From JBAXRT01 sp037131065 (GTDB taxonomy: Bacteria > Bacteroidota > Bacteroidia > Bacteroidales > FEN-979): 9,215 nucleotides of DNA. Position numbers and translations under genes: made by a program. Below, piece by piece: positions 1-8,026 of the stretch. Location of the stretch: the NCBI GenBank assembly GCA_037131065.1, contig JBAXRT010000119.1, forward strand, positions 1-9,215, given 5' to 3'. Under the pieces are notes generated by a model, which saw only the letters and a list, made by a program, of their open reading frames with translations, did not search any database and was not told the origin of the DNA. The first letter of the stretch is position 1, and each line of letters opens with the position of its first letter.

Positions 1-929
1 TCTATGAACTGGCCGTGAACTGGACAACACCTTTGGCCTCAACTTTCCAGCGGACCCAGCAAATCGATGTGGCGTCATTTTCCAGCAATTTTGGTAACGA
101 CTGGTCCAACATCAGGCAGAAAGGAACCTCACAGAAGGTCGATGCGGTGCCAACCATCATTATGAACATGCCTCAATACAGGAATTTCGGGTCCTACCAG
201 ACCCTTGTCTGCTGCCACACGGTCAATGTCGACGGCAAAGGACGTGCAGGGATCAGGTGGTACGAATTACGCAAAACAGATGCAGCCTGGAGCATCCGCC
301 AGCAAAACACCTATTCTCCCGATTCTACAAGCCGGTGGATGGGCAGCATCCTTCTGAACGGGGAAAACAAGATCGGCCTGGGTTATTCTGTCTCCAGCCT
401 GGGCGAATACCCGGGGATACGGTATTGCGGACAGACCTCAACATCCTATCTTGCCGGAAATTCAACCCTTGACATCGCAGAAACCACGATCTGGTCCGGG
501 GCGTATTCACAGGAGGGTACCAACCGGTGGGGAGACTATTCATCCCTGGCATTGGATCCGGTTGATGATAAGACATTTTGGTACACAAACCAATACATAA
601 AGAGTGATAAAACTACCAGAGGAACCAGGATCGCATCCTTCATTTTCAATAGTCCGGTGGGCGTCAACCCCCTGGAAGGGAGTGACAAGCCATGGTTCCG
701 CGTTTTCCCGAATCCTTCCGGAGGTATATTCACCATTGTTCCTCAAAATGCAGCGGTTGCAATCCTGAATGTGCAGGTAACCGATCTTGCCGGAAGGATC
801 ATTCTCGAAAAACAATTCAACCAGCAGAATGAATATATCATTGATCTTTCCCAGGCGAACAGCGGAGTCTATTCTCTCCGGCTGCAAAACTGGAAAACCG
901 TTCAGACCATCAAACTGATCAAAAATTAA
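1..929 (+). CDS. Secreted protein with T9SS C-terminal sorting domain, 5'-truncated
   Basis: This is the 3' part of a larger gene: the frame is open to the first base of the window (first whole codon at base 3), so the true start lies upstream. The GTG at 15 is an internal valine codon. About 308 residues are visible. The first 210 or so contain regularly spaced aromatic and glycine-rich strands such as GIRWYELR, RWMGS, GLGYSVSS, RWGDYSS and TFWYTNQY, which suggest repeated blades of a beta-propeller-like surface protein, a layout I have seen in large Bacteroidota exoproteins. The last 80 residues (from about base 681) begin with FRVFPNPSGG and end with a short lysine-rich strand (IKLIKN), typical of the T9SS type A sorting domain. 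Family knowledge implies Sec export, then T9SS secretion or surface attachment with removal of the tail. Catalytic activity and substrate cannot be inferred. The next gene starts 28 bases downstream. Confidence 0.85.
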   Translation, partial: YELAVNWTTPLASTFQRTQQIDVASFSSNFGNDWSNIRQKGTSQKVDAVPTIIMNMPQYRNFGSYQTLVCCHTVNVDGKGRAGIRWYELRKTDAAWSIRQQNTYSPDSTSRWMGSILLNGENKIGLGYSVSSLGEYPGIRYCGQTSTSYLAGNSTLDIAETTIWSGAYSQEGTNRWGDYSSLALDPVDDKTFWYTNQYIKSDKTTRGTRIASFIFNSPVGVNPLEGSDKPWFRVFPNPSGGIFTIVPQNAAVAILNVQVTDLAGRIILEKQFNQQNEYIIDLSQANSGVYSLRLQNWKTVQTIKLIKN

Positions 930-957
930 TCACGGCGTAATTTCAAATGTGTTTTGA

Positions 958-2043
958 ATGAGAAGATATATGATGTTAATATGTTGCTGGGTCAGCATGA
1001 TTTCACTGGCCCAACAACATATTGAAGTTGAAACTATTGTTTTTTCCGACACCACGGACCCATCAGCAAAATCAAAGATCCCGCATATTACGTGCAAACA
1101 GGGAGCCGATGATTCTGTTGTTATGAAAATAAACAACTCCATCATGGAGACATTCATGATTGAAGATTTCGATCCGGTCAAAGCGGGCGATTTCAACTGG
1201 TCCGGGGTTGATTATAAATATGAAATCAAATCGAACATCCTATGGATCTCCTACCATGGCGAGTATCTTGGCCCTTATCCCAATGAGGTAGAGGATAACC
1301 TTTTCTTCGATTTATCGAAAGGAAATTTACTCAATAGCAGGACCTTGCCATTCAGTGCACTCTTTTCCCTGGAGGGATATTTCTCCTTTTTGAATGAATA
1401 CTGGATTCCCGGATGTTCAAAGGAGTTCGACAAAGCCACTAAATGCGCGGGTTCTGAACCGGACTGCAGTTGTTATGACATCGGCTTCTCTTTATCTGAA
1501 AATCAGCTGAAGGTTTTTTTCACCGGAGACTGTTTTCCGCATGCGGCCCGGGAGTGTAATCCAACATATTCGATTAATCTGCCGGTGGATTCCGTCAAGC
1601 CGTTTCTGAGTAGTTTCGGCACGAAGGTGCTTTTCAACACGGAGTATTTCCGGATGACAGAATTGGACCGGTATTTATTTTACAGGGATAATCAGAAAAA
1701 CATTCCTGATTATTATTTTATCTCGGGGAGCATTGATAATAAATATCCGATCAGCCTGGCGATTGAATTAAATGATAGTTCAAAAAAGGCAACGGGCTAT
1801 TACTTTTATAATAAACAGAAAAAGAGTATAAGGTTAGCCGGAGAATTTAATCCGACCCGGATTAATTTGACAGAATCTTCGGATAATAAGATTACCGGAG
1901 AATTTGAGTTCATCATCCAGCATTCATATATTGAAAACGGATTCAATACCGGAAATGAAATTTACTGGACTGGAAAATGGAAGGGCGCCGGCAGCAATAA
2001 ACCGATGATGATAAAACTATTGGCAATAAAAATGAATAGATAA
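958..2043 (+). CDS. Exported protein with cysteine cluster, RsiV/PdaC (DUF3298)-like
   Basis: This 361-residue protein has a short signal peptide (MRRYMMLICC..., likely cleaved near ISLA-QQ at residue 18), so it should reach the periplasm or beyond. No T9SS tail is seen. Residues 25-220 follow, in my reading, the pattern of RsiV/PdaC-type (DUF3298) extracellular domains: an early IPHI segment, VDYKYEI near 85-90, an ILWISYHGEYLGPYP stretch, NLFFDLSKG near 114-122, then FFTGDCFPHAA and a late VKPFLSSFG. The match is by eye. Six cysteines (153, 163, 170, 172, 192, 200) lie within 48 residues and could form disulfides or bind metal. Residues 264-350 form a beta-rich repeat (GYYFYNKQKK, IRLAGEF, INLTESSDN, ITGEFEF, GKWKG) like an antiparallel sheet domain. 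The gene is visibly richer in A/T than its neighbours, perhaps lineage-specific. Its function is unknown. It ends 15 bases before the protease gene and is probably co-transcribed with it. Confidence 0.8.
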   Translation: MRRYMMLICCWVSMISLAQQHIEVETIVFSDTTDPSAKSKIPHITCKQGADDSVVMKINNSIMETFMIEDFDPVKAGDFNWSGVDYKYEIKSNILWISYHGEYLGPYPNEVEDNLFFDLSKGNLLNSRTLPFSALFSLEGYFSFLNEYWIPGCSKEFDKATKCAGSEPDCSCYDIGFSLSENQLKVFFTGDCFPHAARECNPTYSINLPVDSVKPFLSSFGTKVLFNTEYFRMTELDRYLFYRDNQKNIPDYYFISGSIDNKYPISLAIELNDSSKKATGYYFYNKQKKSIRLAGEFNPTRINLTESSDNKITGEFEFIIQHSYIENGFNTGNEIYWTGKWKGAGSNKPMMIKLLAIKMNR

Positions 2044-2058
2044 CCAACACCAATTCGT

Positions 2059-4686
2059 ATGAAAAGAACGGTACTCATTTTAGTGACAGTGTTGTTGTTC
2101 TTTGGCTATTCACAAGGGAAAACGGTTAAAGAACAATCTGCCCGTGTTGTTGCAGCCAATTACATTGCGTCAAGTTCCGCCTTCTCGCTGCCGGGAAATA
2201 CGGCACTCCTTCAGTTGTGCTATGCTCCTGCGGAAGCGTCCGCTACAAAGTCTGGCGCCCCGCCGGTCCCCCTCTATTATGTATTTAACATCAACGGCTC
2301 AGGTGGCTTTATCATTATTTCAGGTGACGATGTCGTCCACCCGGTTCTTGCCTATTCAACAGAAGGAGGTTTTATTCCTGATGAAATTCCGGCCAGCGTT
2401 GCCGCCTGGCTTGAGGGTTACGCGGATCAGATCAGCTATGCAATAACTTCAGGAATTGAGGCCACCCGGGAGATCAGAACGGAATGGGTTTCACTTTCAG
2501 GTTCAGGCGGTAATCCGCCTGCCCGGAGACCAGAATCACAACAGGGAGTAAACCCCCTTCTGACAACAAAGTGGAACCAGGATTTACCTTACAATGCACA
2601 TTGTCCGTACCTGAATTATTTATTAGAACGGCCGGTTACCGGGTGTGTCGCAACAGCCATGGCGATGGTCATGAAGTACCACAACTACCCTCCTTCAGGA
2701 ATCGGCAGTTATTCATATAACGACAGTGGCTACGGAACCCTTGCAGCCAATTTCGCAATGACCACCTACGGCTGGAATCTAATGCCCGATTTTGTTACCT
2801 CTTACAACCCGGCGGTCGCCATATTGATGCGCCAATGCGGGATCAGCGTACAGATGGACTACAATTTAGCCTCAGCCGGAGGGAGTACAGCCTATATCAT
2901 CACCGGCAAAAGTCCTATTATCCGCTGCACCGAATACGCGCTAAAAAATAATTTCGGATACACCAGCACGCTGAAGGGTGTTCAGCGTGCCTACTATACT
3001 ACTTCAGCCTGGCAATTCCTTCTCAAGACGGAACTGGACGCCAAAAGACCTGTCATTTATGGAGGATTTGGAACAGGGGGGGGCCACTGCTTTGTTTGCG
3101 ACGGATATGATGACCAGGGCAACTTCCATTTCAACTGGGGATGGGGAGGCAACTATGACGGATACTTTATGATCGATGCCCTGAACCCGGGAGGGACTGG
3201 CATCGGAGGCGGAACAGGGGCTTATAATTCTGGTCACCAGGCTGTCATAGGCGTCAGACCTCCGTTTGTAAAGGATGCCGGAAACCAGTTTTACAAACTG
3301 GTCATGAATGCACCCATCACGAGCGAATCAGACACGGTCAGCTATAAAGACACCCTCTCATTTCAAACCAACATCATCAACAAGGATCCGATGGTTTTCA
3401 ACGGAGACATTTGTGCAGCTGTTTTTGACACAAACGACATCTTCATTGATTATGTCCAGATCATAAAGGGAGTCTCGCTTCAGCCGGGGGCACAATTCCC
3501 TTCAGGCATCAGCTTTACCAATCCCCGCCTTTCCGACATGCTGCCCGGAACTTATTATGTCGGGATCATGTACAGCTCGGGAGACACCAACTGGAAAGGG
3601 GTCGCTGACACGAATACATTCCTGAGCAGGAAACGGATTATTATTGTTAATAAGAATGATATTGAGATGTATTCTGCAATGAATATCACTCCGGGAACAA
3701 CCATTCCACAGGGGAGTGCCGTAAATGTCCAGGTTGATGTAAAGAACCGGGGGCTCACCGACCTGCATGGTACCCTTGCCCTTGCACTGTATGATATTGA
3801 CGGAGACTTCATGAATGTCATTGAGGAAAAAACGAATTTCACGCTTCTCTCCCAGGAGCATACCAGCGGGCTGACATTCAGCACGCCAGGCCTGAATGAA
3901 CCGCCTGCCTCGTACCTGCTGGTGCTGCAGTACATGCCGGAAGGAACAGCAGAATGGTTGCTGGTCGGATTAAGTTCATATAAAAACCCCGTGAAAATTG
4001 AGGTCGAAGCCGTTCCGCTGACGCCCGACCAGTATGAACCGGACAACACACCGGAGACCGCCTATGCGCTTCCGGTCAGTTTCGGGACAAATCCTGCCCT
4101 TATCGTAACCGAAGGTGCAAATTGTCACACCGGTGTTGATTATGATTTTTACAAAATCACACTCCCGGCGGGATATACCTATGTAATGTCCTGCGTTCTT
4201 TATGATCTCTGGAGCGACACATCGGACATCTTCACCCTCGAGGCGATCTGGTCCTACTCTACGGATGGAACGAACTGGTCAGAGGTATTTGATGATACCA
4301 TCCCTGCCAATATCGTGATGGAGAACGGAGGAACCGCCTTCTTCCATGTCACTCCTATATATACAGGAGAAACCGGAACCTATCAGCTGAAAATAACTGT
4401 TGCCAGGAATCCGCTGGGGATCGGTGAAACAGGTTCTCCCGGCGGGATCACGATATATCCCAACCCCGCTTCGGAAAGGCTGAATATAAAATCCAGCGAC
4501 AGAGAGGGGTATATTTCAGGGTACCGGCTGAGCGATAGTGAAGGAAGGGATATCGAGAACATCACTTTGCCCGGATCGGTTCCCGAATGCACGCTCAATA
4601 CAGGACAACTCAACGAGGGATTTTATATCCTCCGAATCATGACCGTATCTGGCGTGATCAACAGGAAGGTGATCATCCGCAGATAA
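2059..4686 (+). CDS. C10 family (streptopain-like) cysteine protease with T9SS tail
   Basis: This is a secreted papain-fold cysteine endopeptidase of MEROPS family C10. A signal peptide (MKRTVLILVTVLLFFGYSQG) is followed by a Spi-type inhibitory prodomain (about 22-130, with the YYVFNINGSGGFIIISGDD signature). The catalytic domain (about 165-405) has C196 in TGCVATAMAMVMKYHNYP, H343 in GGGHCFVCDGY, and N359-W360 in FNWGWGGNYDGYF. This matches SpeB Cys192, His340, Asn356 and Trp357 in order and nearly in spacing. Two Ig/CARDB-like modules follow (about 410-533 and 534-650), then a PPC-like domain beginning DQYEPDN at 657 and reaching about 785, and a T9SS type A sorting domain (795-875, IYPNPASERL...). 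All catalytic residues are present, so it is probably active after prodomain removal. The physiological substrate is unknown. The start ATG follows the previous stop by 15 bases and leads directly into the signal peptide. A run of eight G bases lies just before the H343 codon. Confidence 0.95.
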   Translation: MKRTVLILVTVLLFFGYSQGKTVKEQSARVVAANYIASSSAFSLPGNTALLQLCYAPAEASATKSGAPPVPLYYVFNINGSGGFIIISGDDVVHPVLAYSTEGGFIPDEIPASVAAWLEGYADQISYAITSGIEATREIRTEWVSLSGSGGNPPARRPESQQGVNPLLTTKWNQDLPYNAHCPYLNYLLERPVTGCVATAMAMVMKYHNYPPSGIGSYSYNDSGYGTLAANFAMTTYGWNLMPDFVTSYNPAVAILMRQCGISVQMDYNLASAGGSTAYIITGKSPIIRCTEYALKNNFGYTSTLKGVQRAYYTTSAWQFLLKTELDAKRPVIYGGFGTGGGHCFVCDGYDDQGNFHFNWGWGGNYDGYFMIDALNPGGTGIGGGTGAYNSGHQAVIGVRPPFVKDAGNQFYKLVMNAPITSESDTVSYKDTLSFQTNIINKDPMVFNGDICAAVFDTNDIFIDYVQIIKGVSLQPGAQFPSGISFTNPRLSDMLPGTYYVGIMYSSGDTNWKGVADTNTFLSRKRIIIVNKNDIEMYSAMNITPGTTIPQGSAVNVQVDVKNRGLTDLHGTLALALYDIDGDFMNVIEEKTNFTLLSQEHTSGLTFSTPGLNEPPASYLLVLQYMPEGTAEWLLVGLSSYKNPVKIEVEAVPLTPDQYEPDNTPETAYALPVSFGTNPALIVTEGANCHTGVDYDFYKITLPAGYTYVMSCVLYDLWSDTSDIFTLEAIWSYSTDGTNWSEVFDDTIPANIVMENGGTAFFHVTPIYTGETGTYQLKITVARNPLGIGETGSPGGITIYPNPASERLNIKSSDREGYISGYRLSDSEGRDIENITLPGSVPECTLNTGQLNEGFYILRIMTVSGVINRKVIIRR

Positions 4687-4729
4687 TCCGGCCCATTTGA
4701 CCGGTTTCTGCCTGTGAACTATTACAAAA

Positions 4730-6652
4730 ATGAAGATAAAGATCTTTTTCGTCCTCCTTCTGATCTGGTCCCCTGCAATGCCTGCATGGGCATGGGTATA
4801 CCCCGAGCACAGGGAGATCATGATGGCCGCCATTAAAAAGCTTGATCCCGGCCGGCGGGCTATTCTCGATCAGCTATGGGCATCGGCAAGGAAAGGGTAC
4901 GAGACGCGTCTTTGTGAATCGGTCATTGAACCGGACCAGGGTGTACAACCTCAGTGTATCGATTATGCGGCATGGTGTGGAATAGCCGGAGACCACTCTG
5001 TTTCAGCTATGGACATGACCAATATTGTTCTCCGATCCTCATGGATCCTTAAAGTAGCAGATATTACCGCCCAGCTGAAAGTCGGCCTTGACGAATCGCA
5101 GAAACGCAGTTCGCGTATCAATGCAGTAAGGATTTCGGATATAAGGCTGCTTCGCGCCGATCCGGAGTACGTTTCCAGGGCCGGGGAAAATAACGGCCAT
5201 TTCCTGCTGGTTCTTCCGGCTGTGAATACCAAATCAACAACCTATTTTTCGTTGTGTTACAAGGAAGGGACAGAGATGAATACTGTTGGAACGTATACAT
5301 GGCATCATCAAAGCGCCCTGTCGAAGGCTGCCCGCCTGAACTCAAAGGATCTTACATCCGAACAGCGGTCAGTCCTTGCCCTCTCGGCCCTGGCCGATGA
5401 GGCATTCGCAGCTCATTTTCTCGAGGATAGTTTTACTTCGGGACATGTGATGGGAATCTGGGGTGATGCTGCAAAACGCAAGGGAACACATGATTATTAC
5501 AATGAAGAGGGCGTGGATGCAACTACCTGGCAAGGTAAACAAATGGTATTGATGGGCGATGCAACGATGCGGGCAGAGGATGTGGAATGGACATCCGAAG
5601 CACTTCTCAGGAGTATGGAACAGGTGCTGGATGCAGTGAGCGGAACGATCAGGTTTAATCCTGCCTTTATCCAGGATGATCTTTCTCCGGCGATTCCTGA
5701 TACATTCAACGTAAGCAAAGCTATGGTGATGCCACTGCGCCCGATTGATGATAAAGTGAGGATTTTATGCGACACCGTGTTGATGGCAACCCCAATTCCG
5801 GGTTTGACTGCCGGGATGGGACAATTTCCAAGATTCCGGGCTGAAATGGGTCCTTTTGTCGGGGTTAGTGGCGCAGCCAACCTCAATTACCTGGATGGTG
5901 GATTTTTCGACTTTCAAAAGGGTTACGGCGTCACTGCCGGATTGGAACTTGGCCTGCGTGTAGGATTGGGAATGGAAGGGGTATTGAACGAAGCAGGCGA
6001 TGGGCTGGTCTTCCTCGATCTTGGCGGCCGTATTGATTTAAGTTCCAGCCAGGCTTATGATGGCTCCCATGACAACCCTGATTTAAAAGGATATGGTTCA
6101 ATGATTTCAGCTATTCCATCCCGCTTCGCTATTACTGTCCGCTTCAGATTACCCTTCTTCCTGATCCCGGGCGACCTGGTGATTTTAGCGCCTGTTTTGG
6201 CGCTGGTATCTCCGAATTCCATGCAACGCGTTGTCACAACTGCGGCAAATGGAGGTTTGATCCCCTGGCAAACGGGTTTGCCAACTCCTGTGGGGAGATT
6301 CCAGTTCGTGCTGGGACGGGAGGTTGCAATCAGTATGTATGGAGTGGGAAAAGAATCAGATACTTACTCGGTATTTCCGCCAGATGAAGAAAAATCATCC
6401 GGGTATTTCAAAATGAATACCACCAGGTTTGAATTCCCGATCGTGGAATACCGTCCTTTCCGTACCTATTCTTCTCGACAGACAGGGAGTCTTCTTTTTC
6501 AATTACATGCTGGTTTTGATGTTCCGGGCAGACGGGCGCCAGCCACGAAGGACTTTGATGGTTATGAGTTACCTGCAACTCGAACCATCTGGTATGCCGG
6601 GATCCGGCTTGTTTTTGACTACCGGTATTATTTTTCTGGTACAAAGAAGTAA
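4730..6652 (+). CDS. Exported zinc-dependent phospholipase C/P1-nuclease-like protein with C-terminal beta-barrel-like half
   Basis: This 640-residue protein begins with a signal peptide (MKIKIFFVLLLIWSPAMPAWA). Cleavage after A21 would leave W22 as residue 1 and H27 as residue 6, exactly as W1 and H6 in S1/P1 nucleases, where the amino-terminal Trp binds zinc. The motif AHFLEDSFTSGH gives H229, D233 and H239 in H-x3-D-x5-H spacing, as in P1 and bacterial PLC. H254 in GTHDYYNEEG is the likely next ligand; D78 and H89 (IAGDHS) are candidates for the early Asp/His pair. Substrate (phospholipid or nucleic acid) cannot be decided. From about residue 370, alternating strands rich in glycine and aromatics, ending AGIRLVFDYRYYFSG, look like an outer-membrane barrel or barrel-like domain. 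The likely location is the outer membrane or periplasm. No T9SS tail is present. It lies 43 bases after the protease gene and meets the opposing operon at its 3' end. Confidence 0.85.
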   Translation: MKIKIFFVLLLIWSPAMPAWAWVYPEHREIMMAAIKKLDPGRRAILDQLWASARKGYETRLCESVIEPDQGVQPQCIDYAAWCGIAGDHSVSAMDMTNIVLRSSWILKVADITAQLKVGLDESQKRSSRINAVRISDIRLLRADPEYVSRAGENNGHFLLVLPAVNTKSTTYFSLCYKEGTEMNTVGTYTWHHQSALSKAARLNSKDLTSEQRSVLALSALADEAFAAHFLEDSFTSGHVMGIWGDAAKRKGTHDYYNEEGVDATTWQGKQMVLMGDATMRAEDVEWTSEALLRSMEQVLDAVSGTIRFNPAFIQDDLSPAIPDTFNVSKAMVMPLRPIDDKVRILCDTVLMATPIPGLTAGMGQFPRFRAEMGPFVGVSGAANLNYLDGGFFDFQKGYGVTAGLELGLRVGLGMEGVLNEAGDGLVFLDLGGRIDLSSSQAYDGSHDNPDLKGYGSMISAIPSRFAITVRFRLPFFLIPGDLVILAPVLALVSPNSMQRVVTTAANGGLIPWQTGLPTPVGRFQFVLGREVAISMYGVGKESDTYSVFPPDEEKSSGYFKMNTTRFEFPIVEYRPFRTYSSRQTGSLLFQLHAGFDVPGRRAPATKDFDGYELPATRTIWYAGIRLVFDYRYYFSGTKK

Positions 6653-6654
6653 AG

Positions 6655-6680
6655 TGTCCTGACAAATACTGTGTCGGACA
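6655..6680. terminator. Hairpin between convergent genes, possible bidirectional transcript end
   Basis: TGTCC(T)GACA at 6655-6664 can pair with TGTCGGACA at 6672-6680, giving a stem of nine pairs with one bulged T and a seven-base loop. It starts three bases after the stop codon of the plus-strand gene and lies 36 bases past the stop of the minus-strand operon. There is no T tract on either side, so it is not a classic intrinsic terminator; it may instead mark or protect mRNA 3' ends from both directions. The fold is seen in the sequence; the terminator role is inferred from position. Confidence 0.45.
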
Positions 6681-6715
6681 ATGGAAGACAGATCCAGCCC
6701 TGATAAATTATGGAA

Positions 6716-8026
6716 CTAAAAAAACAGGAACAGATAAAGGATATACCCTGTTATCGCCACAAGCATTATACTGAATACGGCGATGATCTTGTTCCGCTGA
6801 CTGGTGTTCAGTGCCTTCTGCAGTTCAACCATACAGAAAATAATTGAAATGAGGCTTCCGGTGATAATCCCGGTCCCCTGGATGATATGCTTGACCTGGG
6901 CGCTGAGAAGCGGGGTGTGGTGCACCATGCCCTCATGGAGCGGAAAGCCCATCGCCACTTTCAGGTTATGATAAAGGGTCATCCCGTAAAAAGCAACGCC
7001 GTGTATGGAAGTGAGGTTGACAAGGGCGAAAAAAATGTACGGGATCAGAAAAAACCCGAAAAACCTGAAATTGTATTTTTGCGATTGCCTGGTCACCGGA
7101 CGCATGATATGGCTGAAAATATAAAAAAGTGAGAAAGAAAGCCCGGTGAAAACGATGATGACCAGGAGCTCATTCCAGATAATATTTTCAAACCCGACAA
7201 CCCGGTTCATCTTTCCTATGTAATCTTTAATAAGGTACAAGGCAATCGAAAACCCGATAAAGCTGCTCGCAAATGCCGACTCTGCCTGGCTCAATCTGAT
7301 ATTCGACAGGAATCCTTCAACAGGAGAGCGCAATTCAATGCGCGGGGAATCATTGGGGCAGCTTTTCAGGCAATTGCCGCAGGAGATACAATCGGCATCC
7401 ATGTCATGTTTTTTTACACAGAGACCCATCGGGCAGCCATTGTATTTTTCACTTCCCTGGAGGCATTCAAATTCTTTACATTCACTGCAGAGCTTGTTAT
7501 CCTTGGTCATCTTTATGATCCTGAGCCTTGAAAAAACACCTCCACCGACTCCAAGGGGGCACAGGTAGCGGCACCAGGTCCGCCTTTTGAATAAAGCTCC
7601 AGAGACCATCGCCATAGTGAAAATTGCGAGCAATAAAATACTGGATGCGGCAGTTGAACCGGGCATATGCACCAATGCCTCAATAGCGAGGATCACAATG
7701 AAAAAGGCATAGGCAAACCAGACCCCGTACTTTTTGAGAAATAGCGGGGGATGAATTTCATTGCCGACCATCTTTTGTACCAGGTCGCCTGCCTTACTGA
7801 ACGGGCATATCCCGCACCAAAACCGGCCCAGCAAAACAAAAGTAACCGGTAACATCGACCACATCACAACCCACATCACGGATAAGCCGGCATTTCCGCC
7901 CTCGGCCTGCTCACCAAACAACAAAACATATAAAAGGTAAAAAGAACCGATAAAAACCGGTATCCTGACAATATCAGGGTACCACTTCCAGCGAAGGATG
8001 GCCTCAACAGATTTCAGCCTTTTCAT
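6716..8026 (-). CDS. Polytopic membrane iron-sulfur protein, NapH/NosR/CcoG-like
   Basis: This 436-residue membrane protein has about nine hydrophobic segments (roughly 21-38, 47-67, 100-120, 126-146, 252-267, 284-306, 321-339, 384-402, 414-435). Two Cys-Pro motifs follow membrane segments: C71-x2-C74-P in GRFWCGICPFS and C152-x3-C156-P in WCRYLCPLG, as in NapH, NosR and CcoG membrane ferredoxins. A soluble loop carries C180, C183, C188, C198 and C203, then C213-x2-C216-x2-C219-x3-C223-P, a clear [4Fe-4S] site. The first cysteine group is irregular but could hold a second cluster. The C-terminal membrane half has histidines at 342, 353, 364, 369, 370 and 380, possible heme, metal or quinone ligands (inference). 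The family moves electrons between quinones or donors and partner proteins; the partner here is unknown. No napA, nosZ or cytochrome oxidase genes lie nearby. The start ATG overlaps the stop of the upstream kinase-like gene by four bases (8023-8026), so translation is probably coupled. Confidence 0.85.
   Translation of the reverse strand: MKRLKSVEAILRWKWYPDIVRIPVFIGSFYLLYVLLFGEQAEGGNAGLSVMWVVMWSMLPVTFVLLGRFWCGICPFSKAGDLVQKMVGNEIHPPLFLKKYGVWFAYAFFIVILAIEALVHMPGSTAASSILLLAIFTMAMVSGALFKRRTWCRYLCPLGVGGGVFSRLRIIKMTKDNKLCSECKEFECLQGSEKYNGCPMGLCVKKHDMDADCISCGNCLKSCPNDSPRIELRSPVEGFLSNIRLSQAESAFASSFIGFSIALYLIKDYIGKMNRVVGFENIIWNELLVIIVFTGLSFSLFYIFSHIMRPVTRQSQKYNFRFFGFFLIPYIFFALVNLTSIHGVAFYGMTLYHNLKVAMGFPLHEGMVHHTPLLSAQVKHIIQGTGIITGSLISIIFCMVELQKALNTSQRNKIIAVFSIMLVAITGYILYLFLFF

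Noticed and set aside
15..929. GTG at base 15 as the true start of the first gene
   Set aside because: The frame is open to the window edge, the codons before it (YELA) fit the same domain, and no signal peptide follows the GTG; it is an internal valine codon.
958..1020. Lipoprotein signal with the cysteine pair near residues 9-10
   Set aside because: The cysteines lie inside the hydrophobic core, not in a lipobox before a mature N-terminus; an ordinary signal peptide cut near residue 18 fits better.
3555..4049. Minus-strand open frame of 164 codons inside the protease gene
   Set aside because: It lies wholly opposite the Ig-like and PPC regions of a well-supported gene and its translation is low-complexity with no recognisable domain.
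4685..4707. CCGG-based hairpin after the protease gene as a terminator
   Set aside because: The stem has only four paired bases plus a mismatch, and no T tract follows; too weak to call.
5497..5886. Minus-strand open frame of 129 codons opposite the PLC/P1-like gene
   Set aside because: It overlaps the coding strand for the zinc-site motif region and has no start context, domain or composition suggesting a real protein.
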